From the NCBI RefSeq assembly GCF_003501885.1, contig NZ_QWFA01000024.1, positions 1 to 42,145 of the forward strand: 42,145 nucleotides of DNA, given 5' to 3'. The stretch comes from Streptomyces globisporus. Lineage in GTDB: Bacteria; Actinomycetota; Actinomycetes; Streptomycetales; Streptomycetaceae. Within the stretch, counting starts at the first letter, position 1. Each line of letters begins with the position of its first letter. Shown piece after piece: positions 16,629 through 24,836 of the stretch. Both the position numbers and the translations under genes were made by a program. The notes under the pieces were generated by a model. It was not told where the DNA came from, searched no databases, and saw only the letters and a list, made by a program, of their open reading frames with translations.

Positions 16629-17720
16629 TCATCCGGCCGTGATGCGGACGCATTCGGCCACCGTGTCCCGCAGGCTGCCGGTCCGCGCGAGGGTCTCGCG
16701 CTGGATCCGTGCCCCGTTCCCGCGCCGGACCACGGTGGCCACGGCCTTCTCCGCGGCTTCCAGGTCGCCGCTGTCCTCCAGGGCGTCCCGCACATGGTCC
16801 AGCAGGGCCGCGAGGACATCGGGCGCGGGCTCCGGCCGCCAGGTCCGGGGGTGGACCAGCCGGCCCTCCAGGCCCGAGCGGCCCGCCTGCCAGGAGGCCG
16901 CCCGCAGCAAGGACGTACCGGCCCCCGGCGGCGGCTCACCGGCCCGCCACTCCCGGGCGGCCGTCTCCACCAGTCCCCGTACCAGAGTGGCCAGCAGCAC
17001 GGTGTCGGCCGGGTCCAGGCAGACGTCCGCGATCCTGACCTCCACCGTGGGGTAGCGGTGCGAGAGGCGGGCGTCGAAGTAGACCATCCCCTCGTCCTTG
17101 AGCACTCCGGTGGCGACCAGGGACCGCACGCACGCGTGGTACGCCTCGGCGGACCCGTGGACGTCCACCGGGCCGGCCGAGGGCCACCGCCCCCACACCT
17201 GGCTGCGGTAGCTGCTGTACTGGCTGTCCTGCCCCTGCCAGAACGGCGAGTTGGCGCTCAGGGCGAGCAGGACGGGCAGCCAGCAGCGCACCCGGTCGAG
17301 CACGGCGACGCCCTCCTCGTCCGAGGCCACCGAGACGTGGACGTGGCAGCCGCAGGTCAGCTGCTCCTGGGCGGTGAGACCGAAGCGCTCCGCCATCCAC
17401 CGGTACCGCTCCCCCGTGCCGATCTTCGGGCTGACGGGGAGCGGAGAGGTCGCCAGGGCCGCGACCGACGCTCCGGCGTCGGCGGCATGCTGGATCGCCT
17501 GGCCACGCCACCGGTGGACCGATTCGGCGAGTTCGCCCATGTCCGCGCAAGGGTGCGTCGAGAACTCCAGTTGCTGGCGGTGCAGCTCCGCCTCGAAGGG
17601 CGACTCCCCGGCCGTGTCCTTCTCGGCGATCGCCAGCACCGCCGAGGACAGCGCCCGGGCCTCGCCGCTGTCCTCGTCGACCAGCAGCAGTTCTTCTTCG
17701 ACTCCCACCGTGCGGACCAC
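16629..17720 (-). CDS. YbdK-type carboxylate-amine ligase (GCS2 family)
   Basis: A 363-residue member of the glutamate-cysteine ligase type 2 family. The family opening VRTVGVEEELLLVDEDSGE and the substrate/metal segments FSTHPCADMGEL, CGCHVHVSV and HRYPTVEVRIADV are visible. YbdK proteins ligate an amino acid carboxylate to an amine using ATP; E. coli YbdK has only weak gamma-glutamylcysteine activity. Streptomycetes use mycothiol rather than glutathione, so the true product is probably something else. GTG 17720 has a GGAGAG site upstream. It is 27 bases downstream of the DUF5133 gene, clearly in one operon, and the DJ-1 gene follows. Confidence 0.88.
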   Translation of the reverse strand: MVRTVGVEEELLLVDEDSGEARALSSAVLAIAEKDTAGESPFEAELHRQQLEFSTHPCADMGELAESVHRWRGQAIQHAADAGASVAALATSPLPVSPKIGTGERYRWMAERFGLTAQEQLTCGCHVHVSVASDEEGVAVLDRVRCWLPVLLALSANSPFWQGQDSQYSSYRSQVWGRWPSAGPVDVHGSAEAYHACVRSLVATGVLKDEGMVYFDARLSHRYPTVEVRIADVCLDPADTVLLATLVRGLVETAAREWRAGEPPPGAGTSLLRAASWQAGRSGLEGRLVHPRTWRPEPAPDVLAALLDHVRDALEDSGDLEAAEKAVATVVRRGNGARIQRETLARTGSLRDTVAECVRITAG

Positions 17721-17747
17721 GGGGCCTCTCCTTCGACGCTCGGCAGG

Positions 17748-17975
17748 TCAGGCGGACAGGACGGAGTCGTCCTCGGGGCGGGCGCCGGGCAACCGGTGGC
17801 GGGCGGCGACCAGCGCGCTGTCCACGTCGCTCGTGCCGGTCGACACGCACAGCGTGTACGCCACGTCGTCCATCCGCTGCCGGGCCTCCTGGCCGCCGTT
17901 CTCCGCGTGCAGCACACGCAGGGCCTCATACTGCTCGATCAGATTGCGCAGCACCGTGGGGTGGGCCATCAGCAT
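17748..17975 (-). CDS. DUF5133 small protein
   Basis: A 75-residue protein opening MLMAHPTVLRNLIEQYEAL, the hallmark of DUF5133 proteins, which are short, helical and largely restricted to streptomycetes. There is no signal or membrane segment. The ATG at 17975 has a GGAAGG site upstream. It is the first gene of a minus-strand operon with the YbdK ligase (27-base gap) and probably the DJ-1 protein. A SigB-like promoter at 18060-18084 would give an untranslated leader of roughly 75-80 bases. Function is unknown; DUF5133 genes are often found near stress genes (general recollection). Confidence 0.8.
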   Translation of the reverse strand: MLMAHPTVLRNLIEQYEALRVLHAENGGQEARQRMDDVAYTLCVSTGTSDVDSALVAARHRLPGARPEDDSVLSA

Positions 17976-18059
17976 GCGGGGCTTCCTTCCGCGGGGTCGA
18001 TCGGGTGATGTCGCGACCGAGTAGGGGCGACATCCTGCCCGGATGGGGCATCGCCCCGG

Positions 18060-18084
18060 GTACCCACGCCCGGGCAGGTCACAC
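18060..18084 (-). promoter_or_regulatory. SigB-type promoter for the DUF5133 operon
   Basis: On the minus strand GTGT, 15 bases, then GGGTAC fits the Streptomyces SigB-type stress promoter pattern GNNT-N14-16-GGGTAC/T. It is about 85 bases upstream of the DUF5133 start codon. Pattern match only. Confidence 0.6.
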
Positions 18085-18250
18085 TCCGCGGACGCCGCTT
18101 CCACCGCCGACTCGCGCGGCACGTGCCGGACCGGTGGCCCGGAGCTCCCAATATGGCCGGACCACACGGGCCCCGCACCTTCTCATCCGCCTCCCCGGAG
18201 CGTGGCGCGGGAGGCCGCGCCCCTGTGTCCCCCGCCTCATCGGATCGGGT

Positions 18251-18275
18251 GACTGCTTCGCCCGGCAGCGGGTAC
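18251..18275 (+). promoter_or_regulatory. SigB-type promoter for the 82-residue protein
   Basis: GACT, 15 bases, then GGGTAC on the plus strand, matching GNNT-N14-16-GGGTAC/T. Predicted transcription would start near 18282, about 50 bases before the ATG at 18334. The -35 part is a minimal match. Confidence 0.5.
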
Positions 18276-18333
18276 CCACCTGGGCGCATCACTCCTCCCC
18301 GGGCGCTCCGGGGCCGTACGGAAGGAAGCTCTC

Positions 18334-18582
18334 ATGACCGACCGCAGGCCGAAAGGCACCGCCTACACCGGGGCTTCCGGCAGCCCGCCCCCCGTACCGG
18401 CGGACATGCCGGACCAGCAGAACCAGGAGGGCGAGGACGCTCTCGACATACCGGTGCCGGACCGGGTGGCCCGCCAGAACGACGGGCCCGCGCTGGACGA
18501 GGCGGGCGCCGGCCGGAACGAGCCGCGCAACGCGGGCGCGCACCCGGAGGAGCACCCCGCCCCGGACGAGGCGACGGGCTGA
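18334..18582 (+). CDS. Small hydrophilic protein, unknown (82 residues)
   Basis: An 82-residue, Pro/Asp/Glu/Asn-rich, low-complexity hydrophilic protein without a signal, membrane segment or recognisable domain; it would be largely disordered. A GGAAGG ribosome site precedes the ATG, a SigB-like promoter lies upstream (18251-18275) and a large terminator hairpin follows, so it looks like a complete one-gene transcription unit. Its composition resembles stress-induced hydrophilic proteins, but I recognise no named family. Confidence 0.65.
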   Translation: MTDRRPKGTAYTGASGSPPPVPADMPDQQNQEGEDALDIPVPDRVARQNDGPALDEAGAGRNEPRNAGAHPEEHPAPDEATG

Positions 18583-18605
18583 CCTGCCTCCTCCGCCCCC
18601 GCACG

Positions 18606-18667
18606 ACGCCACGACATGCTGGTGCCCCGGCCCTCCGGAGGGCCGGGGCACCGGCATGTCGTGGCGT
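18606..18667. terminator. Large bidirectional terminator palindrome
   Basis: A 62-base near-perfect palindrome: two 31-base arms meeting with no loop gap and a single non-Watson-Crick position. It fills the gap between the stop of the plus-strand 82-residue gene (18582) and the stop of the convergent LPFR gene (18668), so it can terminate both transcripts. Confidence 0.85.
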
Positions 18668-18796
18668 TCAGTGGTGTCCACGCGCGCTGCTCGACGCGCC
18701 TCCGAACAGCCGGGCCAGCGCCCGGAAGGGCAACGTGACCACGGTCGCGATGGCTCCTCCGATGGAGCGAAGCACGTCCGCGATGGCCTTCAGCAT
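18668..18796 (-). CDS. LPFR-motif small protein (42 residues)
   Basis: A 42-residue peptide, MLKAIADVLRSIGGAIATVV then TLPFRALARLFGGASSSARG. The LPFR motif after an amphipathic hydrophobic helix defines a conserved family of tiny actinobacterial proteins with no known role. The helix (about 3-33) is long enough to lie on or in the membrane. A GGAGGG ribosome site precedes the ATG at 18796. A SigB-like promoter lies on the minus strand at 18859-18883 and the shared palindrome 18606-18667 ends the gene. Confidence 0.75.
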   Translation of the reverse strand: MLKAIADVLRSIGGAIATVVTLPFRALARLFGGASSSARGHH

Positions 18797-18858
18797 GGGT
18801 CTGCCCTCCGTTCTCGCTCCCAGAGGTTTCCAGGGGCGTTGGGTTCGCGAGCCACCGC

Positions 18859-18883
18859 GTACCCACGGCGCGGCACCCCAATC
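18859..18883 (-). promoter_or_regulatory. SigB-type promoter for the LPFR small protein
   Basis: On the minus strand GATT, 15 bases, then GGGTAC. It fits the GNNT-N14-16-GGGTAC/T pattern and lies about 63 bases upstream of the LPFR start codon. Pattern match only. Confidence 0.5.
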
Positions 18884-18969
18884 CCGGATCGCGGCCACCT
18901 GACCGGACGGCAGTCGGCGGGAGCAGGAACCGCCCCCCTGCTTCCGCGCGGCCCGCCGCCCCGAACGCT

Positions 18970-18995
18970 GTTTGTCCGGTTTCATCGCCGGGTAC
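18970..18995 (+). promoter_or_regulatory. SigB-type promoter for the MFS transporter
   Basis: GTTT, 16 bases, then GGGTAC on the plus strand. This is the best SigB-type match of the four, with the full GTTT -35 element. Transcription would begin near 19002, about 50 bases before the transporter ATG at 19051. Confidence 0.7.
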
Positions 18996-19050
18996 CCGCG
19001 CTCCGGCCCGAACCACGAGGCCGGGACGCCGCAGCTGAGGAGTCAGGCGC

Positions 19051-20526
19051 ATGAGCAGAGACGAACCGGTCCTGGGAACGGTCTCGACCCGGGTCCCCGC
19101 CCGGCTGGACCGGCTTCCGTGGTCGCGATGGCACTGGATGATCGTGGTCGGCCTCGGGACCGTATGGATCCTCGACGGCCTGGAAGTGACCGTGGTCGGC
19201 AACATCGCGAGCCGCCTGTCCGAGGACGGCAGCGGCCTGGCCATCACGGATGCCCAGGTCACCGGTGTCGCGGCCGCGCTGTACGTGGCGGGGGCCTGCT
19301 CCGGGGCCCTCTTCTTCGGCCGCCTCACGGACCTCTACGGCCGCAAGAAGCTGTTCCTGATCACTCTGGCCGTCTACCTCGGGGCCACCGCGCTGACCGC
19401 GGTCTCCTTCTCGCCCTGGTGGTTCTTCCTCTGCCGCTTCCTCACCGGTTTCGGCATCGGCGGGGAGTACGCCGCCATCAACTCCGCCATCGACGAACTG
19501 ATCCCGAGCAAGTTCCGCGGCCGGGTCGACCTCATCATCAACGGCAGTTACTGGTTCGGAGCGATGGGCGGCGCCCTGCTGTCGGTCGTCGCCCTGAACA
19601 CCGACATCTTCCCGAAGGACATCGGCTGGCGGCTCACGTTCGCCCTCGGTGTCGTGCTCGGTCTGGTCATCCTGCTGGTGCGCCGTCATGTACCGGAGAG
19701 CCCACGGTGGATGTTCATCCACGGCCACGGGGAAGCGGCCGAGCGTCTCGTCGACGACGTGGAGCGCACCGTCGAGGCGGAGAGGGGGAAGCCGCTCCCC
19801 GAGGCCACGACGGAAATCACCATCCGCCAGCGCAGGAGTGTCGGTTTCCTGGAGATCGGCCGGAGCGTCTTCCGGGACCACCCCCGGCGGGCCACGCTCG
19901 GCTTCGCCCTCTTCATCGGGCAGGCGTTCCTCTACAACGCCATCACCTTCGGGTTCGGGTCCATCCTGGTGAAGTTCTTCGACGTCTCCAGCGGAACGAC
20001 CGGGTACTTCTTCGCCGTCATCGCCTTCGGCAATTTCCTCGGGCCCCTCCTGCTCGGGCACCTGTTCGACGTCTGGGGCCGTCGTCCGATGATCTCGGGC
20101 ACGTACATCCTGTCCGGCGTGCTGCTGTTCGGAACGGCCTGGCTGTTCGGGGCGGGGCTGCTCACCGCCACGACCATGACGCTGTGCTGGTGCGTGGTCC
20201 TCTTCTTCGCCTCGGCCGGGGCGAGCTCCGCCTACCTGACGGTCAGCGAGATCTTCCCGATGGAGACGCGCGCGATGTCGATCGCGTTCTTCTACGCCAT
20301 CGGCACCGCTGCAGGCGGAATCTCCGGACCGCTGCTGTTCGCGAGCCTCACCGAGAGCGGCGTGGTCGCCGACGCGGTCATCGCCTTCTGCGTGGGAGCC
20401 ACCCTGATGGTGGCGGCAGGCGTGGTCGCGCTCTTCTTCGCGGTGCCCGCCGAGCAGCGCTCGCTGGAGGACATCGCCACCCCCCTGTCGGCCGTGGAGG
20501 CCGAGGGCGGCAGCCCGTCCCGCTGA
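19051..20526 (+). CDS. MFS transporter, sugar-porter/metabolite-proton symporter type
   Basis: A 491-residue, 12-helix major facilitator. The loop 2-3 signature GRLTDLYGRKKLF (about 90-102), the FLTGFGIGGEYAAINS segment in helix 4-5, RRHVPESPRWM after helix 6 and GHLFDVWGRRPM (about 335-346) mark the sugar-porter/metabolite symporter branch. Some relatives carry organic acids, sugars or osmolytes; the substrate here is unknown. ATG 19051 has a GAGGAG site. A strong SigB-type promoter lies just upstream (18970-18995), suggesting use during osmotic or general stress. A hairpin at 20544-20584 ends the gene. Confidence 0.9.
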   Translation: MSRDEPVLGTVSTRVPARLDRLPWSRWHWMIVVGLGTVWILDGLEVTVVGNIASRLSEDGSGLAITDAQVTGVAAALYVAGACSGALFFGRLTDLYGRKKLFLITLAVYLGATALTAVSFSPWWFFLCRFLTGFGIGGEYAAINSAIDELIPSKFRGRVDLIINGSYWFGAMGGALLSVVALNTDIFPKDIGWRLTFALGVVLGLVILLVRRHVPESPRWMFIHGHGEAAERLVDDVERTVEAERGKPLPEATTEITIRQRRSVGFLEIGRSVFRDHPRRATLGFALFIGQAFLYNAITFGFGSILVKFFDVSSGTTGYFFAVIAFGNFLGPLLLGHLFDVWGRRPMISGTYILSGVLLFGTAWLFGAGLLTATTMTLCWCVVLFFASAGASSAYLTVSEIFPMETRAMSIAFFYAIGTAAGGISGPLLFASLTESGVVADAVIAFCVGATLMVAAGVVALFFAVPAEQRSLEDIATPLSAVEAEGGSPSR

Positions 20527-20543
20527 CCCATCGGCCCACAACG

Positions 20544-20584
20544 CCCTGGAGCCCCGGAGCGCGACGCGCTCCGGGGCTCCAGGG
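20544..20584. terminator. Bidirectional terminator between MFS and cold-shock genes
   Basis: A perfect 20+20 base inverted repeat around a single central base lies between the MFS stop (20526) and the end of the convergent cold-shock gene (20599). In RNA it would fold with a loop of a few bases. Confidence 0.85.
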
Positions 20585-20598
20585 TCGGTCAACCCGGA

Positions 20599-20952
<354 letters not shown>

Positions 20953-21049
20953 TCACTCCTCACCAGAGAGCAACGCCATTTTGGCGTGGATCACCTTCAT
21001 GGTCACCGGCTCGTACCACACCGATCACCGTCCGTTCAGGTGGCATCGG

Positions 21050-21448
21050 CTACTGGATGAACCGGGGCAGCCAACGTGCCTGGTAGTCGGGGTGGCCCGC
21101 GTACTCGGCGGCGAGCTGCCGTACGGCGAAGCCCAGGCCCACCGCACGGCCGGAGCGGAAGTCCTCGGCCGGACGGTCGGTGTCCAGGTCGGCCACCTCT
21201 TCGTACTCGCCGAGCATGACGCGGTTCGTCTCGATGCGCTCCAGGGTCCGCGCGGGGTTCTGGAGAGCGATGTGCTGGTCGAAGCCCCGGCCCCGCACCG
21301 TGAACGCCACCCCGCCGGTGCGGTCGTGGACCTCGCCCGGCACGTCGGCCGGGCACCGCCATCGGTCCCCGCCGGCGGCCAGGGCGACGTGTTCCTCGTC
21401 GGCGAGCCGCGCCCGGACGAAGGCCACCATCTCTGCGTTGCCGCCCAT
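21050..21448 (-). CDS. DUF6221 family protein
   Basis: A 132-residue cytoplasmic protein of the DUF6221 type common in streptomycetes: an opening VAFVRARLADEEHVAL, a middle NPARTLERIETNRVMLGEYE, and the end LAAEYAGHPDYQARWLP. Function is unknown. I used ATG 21448, preceded by a GGGAG site; the ATG at 21430, which begins MVAFVRARL, is an equally possible start and matches the usual start of the family better. No operon partner is evident. Confidence 0.8.
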   Translation of the reverse strand: MGGNAEMVAFVRARLADEEHVALAAGGDRWRCPADVPGEVHDRTGGVAFTVRGRGFDQHIALQNPARTLERIETNRVMLGEYEEVADLDTDRPAEDFRSGRAVGLGFAVRQLAAEYAGHPDYQARWLPRFIQ

Positions 21449-21543
21449 GTGGATGCCGCTCCCTTGCGCTGATGGATCACTGCACTCGATACGGGGAGCA
21501 TTCTGGTGGACCGGACGCGGCGCGATCCACCTTCGCATCCGGT

Positions 21544-22008
21544 TCACCCCACCGTGTCCCCCGTGTTCGCCCCGTTCCCGGCGGCCCGGTCGGCGAGGAG
21601 CTTGTGCAGGGGTTCGGTCTCCCGGCGGCGGTACTCCTGCACCGCCCAGCCGTTGCCGTCCGGGTCGGTGAAGTACATGAAGGTCGCCCCGTCGTCGGAG
21701 GTGTACCGCTGCGGCTCGGAGACCTCGACGCCCCGGCCGACGAGTTCGGCGTGCGCGGCGTCGATGTCGGTGACGCAGAGCTGGAGACCGTGGTACGTGC
21801 CCGGCTGCGGGGTTCCCGTCGGGTTGGGCAGGCCGTCGGTGAGGGCGATCGAACAGCCGGATCCCGGCGGCGTCAGCTGGACCACGCGGGCGCCCGGCAT
21901 CACCTCGTCGTCGATGTCGACGTGGAAGCCGAGCTTGTCCCGGTAGAAGTCCCGGGCCCGGTCGACGTCGGTCACGGGAAGCACGATCACTTCGAGGGTC
22001 CAGTCCAT
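21544..22008 (-). CDS. VOC-superfamily protein downstream of the DHA2 transporter
   Basis: A 154-residue vicinal-oxygen-chelate protein: EVIVLPVTDVDRARDFYRDK at the start, HGLQLCVTDIDAAHAEL in the second module, and FTDPDGNGWAVQEYRR. The DPDGN loop and following Gln/Glu are family metal-site neighbours. Its ATG (22008) is just 3 bases after the stop of the DHA2 transporter, so the two form an operon. VOC proteins paired with drug exporters often bind or modify the exported compound, which is a reasonable but unproven idea here. Confidence 0.85.
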   Translation of the reverse strand: MDWTLEVIVLPVTDVDRARDFYRDKLGFHVDIDDEVMPGARVVQLTPPGSGCSIALTDGLPNPTGTPQPGTYHGLQLCVTDIDAAHAELVGRGVEVSEPQRYTSDDGATFMYFTDPDGNGWAVQEYRRRETEPLHKLLADRAAGNGANTGDTVG

Positions 22009-22011
22009 GGG

Positions 22012-23691
22012 TCACAGCCCTTTCGTGGGTCGGTCGGTGCCCGGGCCCGGTCCTGGATCGTCCGGGTCGGGCGATGGTACGTCCGGATCGCGCCGGGTCG
22101 CTTCCGCGCCGGGCGTCGGTCCGTCCGCCTCGCCGTCGTCCGCCCCCTCCGCGGCGAGCGGCGTCGCGCCGCCCTGGAGGCGGGCCAGGTCGGCGGGCCG
22201 GACCTGGATGACGAACAGGGCGACCAGGGCGGCGAGCACGGCGAAGCAGGCCGCGACGACGAAGGCGCTGGAAACACCCGAGGTGAGCACCTCGGCACCC
22301 CAGGGCGGTGGCAGCACTTCGGCCCTGCTGAGCTGCTCGTACTGGGCGGGCGACACCTCCTGGCGAATGATCCGCAGCTGTTCGGCCTGCTCGTTGCGGC
22401 TGGCCGTGCCGAACGTCGTGACCAGGATCGACAGCCCCAGCGAGCCGCCCACCTGCTGGGTGGCGTTGAGGATGCCGGAGGCGGCGCCCGCCTCCTTCGG
22501 GGCGACGCCGGAGACGGCCATCAGGGTCAGCGAGACGAACTGCATGCCCATACCGAAGCCGAACACGAGCATCGGGCCGAGGATCGAGCCGAGGTAGGAG
22601 CTGTGGACGTCGGTCAGCGTCAGCCAGCCGAGGCCGATGGCCGCCAGGAGCGCGCCCACCACCATGAAGGGTTTGGGTCCCCAGCGGGGCAGCAGTTGGG
22701 AGGTCAGGCCGGCGCTGACCGCGATCACGGCACTGACCGGCAGGAAGGCGAGTCCGGCCCGCAGCGGGCTGAATTCGAGCACGTTCTGCACGAACAGGGT
22801 CAGGAAGAAGAACATCCCGAACAGTGCCGCGGCGAGGCTGAGCATCATCGCGTACGACCCGGCGCGGTTGCGGTCGCGGAACATCCACAGCGGCGTGATG
22901 GGCTGTTTCGAGCCGCGCTCGATCATGATGAAGACCGCGAGGAGCACGATGGCGGTCGCGAACGAGCCGAGGGTGAGCCCGTCGGTCCAGCCGTCCTCGG
23001 AGGCGCGGATGAAGCCGTAGACGAGCAGCACCATGCCGACCGTCGAGGTGAGCGCGCCGAGGACGTCGAAGTGGCCCGGGTGGCGTTCGGACTCCGGGAT
23101 GAAGCGCGGGGTCGCGAAGGCGATCAGCAGGCCGATCGGGACGTTGACGAACAGGACCCAGCGCCAGTCCAGCCACTCCACCAGCATCCCGCCGGCGAGC
23201 AGTCCGATCGCGCTGCCGCCCGCCGAGACACCGGCGAACACCCCGAACGCACGGTTGCGTTCGGGGCCTTCGCGGAAAGTCGTGGTGATCAGCGACAGGG
23301 CGGTCGGCGAGGCGATCGCGCCGCCGACGCCCTGGAGGGAGCGGGCGGCCAGCAACTGCCAGCCCTCCTGGGACAGTCCGCCGAGCAGCGAGGCGAAGAC
23401 GAAGAGGAGCACGCCGAAGATGAAGACCCTGCGGCGGCCGAGGATGTCGCCGAGGCGTCCGCCGAGCAGCAGCAGTCCGCCGAAGGTCAACGTGTACGCG
23501 TTGACGACCCAGGAGAGGTTCTCGGTGGAGAACCCCAGGTCCTTCTGCATGTGCGGCAGCGCGATGTTGACGATGGTGACGTCGAGCACGACCATCAGCT
23601 GGCACGAGGCGATGACCAGCAGCGCCAGTCCGCTCCGGTGCCGGTCGTGTGCTGTGGCCGTGGGCGTGGGTGTCGCGCGGGAGCCCGTCAT
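22012..23691 (-). CDS. DHA2-family (EmrB/QacA) 14-helix multidrug/proton antiporter
   Basis: A 559-residue MFS exporter with 14 membrane segments. Helix 1 carries VVLDVTIVNIALPHMQKDLG (motif D1), the loop 2-3 motif A is GGRLGDILGRRRVF, and motif C is in helix 5 (GGSAIGLLAGGMLV). The last about 65 residues form a cytoplasmic Asp/Gly/Pro-rich tail. It begins 128 bases downstream of the srsC-like gene on the same strand and is followed at once by a VOC protein. It may export the product of the neighbouring srs-type pathway or another toxic compound. A separate promoter in the 23692-23819 gap is likely. Confidence 0.92.
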   Translation of the reverse strand: MTGSRATPTPTATAHDRHRSGLALLVIASCQLMVVLDVTIVNIALPHMQKDLGFSTENLSWVVNAYTLTFGGLLLLGGRLGDILGRRRVFIFGVLLFVFASLLGGLSQEGWQLLAARSLQGVGGAIASPTALSLITTTFREGPERNRAFGVFAGVSAGGSAIGLLAGGMLVEWLDWRWVLFVNVPIGLLIAFATPRFIPESERHPGHFDVLGALTSTVGMVLLVYGFIRASEDGWTDGLTLGSFATAIVLLAVFIMIERGSKQPITPLWMFRDRNRAGSYAMMLSLAAALFGMFFFLTLFVQNVLEFSPLRAGLAFLPVSAVIAVSAGLTSQLLPRWGPKPFMVVGALLAAIGLGWLTLTDVHSSYLGSILGPMLVFGFGMGMQFVSLTLMAVSGVAPKEAGAASGILNATQQVGGSLGLSILVTTFGTASRNEQAEQLRIIRQEVSPAQYEQLSRAEVLPPPWGAEVLTSGVSSAFVVAACFAVLAALVALFVIQVRPADLARLQGGATPLAAEGADDGEADGPTPGAEATRRDPDVPSPDPDDPGPGPGTDRPTKGL

Positions 23692-23819
23692 GGTGGAGGT
23701 CGTCTCTCGTGCCGGGGGCAGTGCCCGGCGTGAGCGCGGGCGATCACCCGACCGACGTTATGCCCGAAATGAGGGGACCGCCATTCGAGCGAGCGGCCTG
23801 CCGCACACGCCGTGGCGGC

Positions 23820-24836
23820 CTACTGGAGCGCGCGGACCGCGGCGCGGAAGACGGCGGGCGCCCGGTGGGCGGCGGCGACGATCAGCCGGCCCGAGGACGG
23901 GTGGCCCGCCGCGCTCAGCAGGGCCGCGGTGAGGAGGCGGTAGCGCCGGGTGACCCGCGCCCACTGGCGGGGGTAGTGCTCGGGCCGACCGGCGCTCAGG
24001 CAGTCGACCGCGGCCGTCGCGGTGGCGACCGCGAGGGCGATGCCCTCCCCGGTGAGGGCGTCCACGTACCCGGCGGCGTCGCCGACCAGCAGGACGCGCC
24101 CGGCCCGTCGGCCCAGCGCCCGCTGGCGCAGCGGACCGGCCCCGCGTACGGGAGTGGCCCCTGGGCCGTCGGCGAGCCGGGCCGCGAGGGTGGGGAAGGC
24201 GGCCAGGTGCTGGTCGTAGGGGCGGCGGTCGCGGCTCAGGACGGCCACGCCCACCAGGCGCTCGCCGACCGGGGTCACATACGCCTCGCCGTGCCGGGAC
24301 CAGTGCACCTCGACGTGGTCCGTCCAGGGGGCGGTCGGGTAGTGGCGGCGCAGCCCGTAGCGTCCGGGGCCGGGGACCGGGTGGTCGAGCCCGAGGGCGC
24401 GGCGCAGCGGCGAGTGGAGCCCGTCGGCGGCGATGAGCCAGCGTGCGGTGAGTCCGGCGGCGGTGACGGTGCGCTCGTCCTGCCGGATCTCCCCCACTTT
24501 GCGGGTGACGACGCGTACGCCGAGGGCTGCGGCCCGCTCGTGCAGTGCCGCGTGGAGTTCGGTGCGGCGGACGCCCGCGCCGAGGCCGCCCCGGAAGGCC
24601 GCTTCCGCGCTGCGTCGGCCGTCCGTGTAGCGGATGCCGCGCAGCTCGTGGCCCTCCACCCGGACGCCGAGGTCGCGCAGGGCCGCGACGCCGCCGGGCA
24701 TGATGCCCTCGCCGCACGCCTTGTCGACGGGGGTGGTGCGCGGCTCGACCACGACCGTTTCCAGGCCCGTGGAGGCGGCCCGGATCGCCGCGGCAAGTCC
24801 GGCCGGTCCGCCGCCCGCGACCAGGACGTCGATCAC
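23820..24836 (-). CDS. srsC: FAD-dependent hydroxylase, SrsC-like (alkylresorcinol oxidation)
   Basis: A 338-residue flavoprotein of the geranylgeranyl-reductase/aromatic hydroxylase group. The dinucleotide-binding GGGPAG is at residues 8-13, the ADGLHSPLRR (DG-type) motif is in the middle, and GDAAGYVDALTGEGIALA is the second FAD motif. It starts at GTG 24836, overlapping the methyltransferase stop (GTGA). In Streptomyces griseus, SrsC converts methylated alkylresorcinols made by SrsA and SrsB into alkylbenzoquinones. The same gene order and sizes here support that assignment. The exact alkyl chain and position of hydroxylation cannot be read from sequence. Confidence 0.82.
   Translation of the reverse strand: MIDVLVAGGGPAGLAAAIRAASTGLETVVVEPRTTPVDKACGEGIMPGGVAALRDLGVRVEGHELRGIRYTDGRRSAEAAFRGGLGAGVRRTELHAALHERAAALGVRVVTRKVGEIRQDERTVTAAGLTARWLIAADGLHSPLRRALGLDHPVPGPGRYGLRRHYPTAPWTDHVEVHWSRHGEAYVTPVGERLVGVAVLSRDRRPYDQHLAAFPTLAARLADGPGATPVRGAGPLRQRALGRRAGRVLLVGDAAGYVDALTGEGIALAVATATAAVDCLSAGRPEHYPRQWARVTRRYRLLTAALLSAAGHPSSGRLIVAAAHRAPAVFRAAVRALQ

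Larger units (their letters stand above)
17976..18333. other. Divergent regulatory gap with two SigB-like promoters
   Basis: This 358-base gap separates the minus-strand DUF5133 operon from a plus-strand small gene. Besides the two promoter-like sites listed separately it holds an 8+8 base inverted repeat GATGTCGC...GCGACATC (18007-18034). That repeat would lie in the 5' leader of the DUF5133 transcript and could be an operator or leader hairpin. I see no gene in it. Confidence 0.5.

Noticed and set aside
16503-18008. Long plus-strand open frame (about 500 codons)
   Set aside because: It is antisense to the YbdK ligase, DUF5133 and upstream genes, is Arg/Gly/Val-rich, and has no family features, a normal artefact of GC-rich coding DNA.
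21472-23733. Plus-strand open frame of about 750 codons
   Set aside because: It is antisense to the DHA2 transporter and VOC genes, with His/Glu/Gly/Arg-rich composition and no domain.
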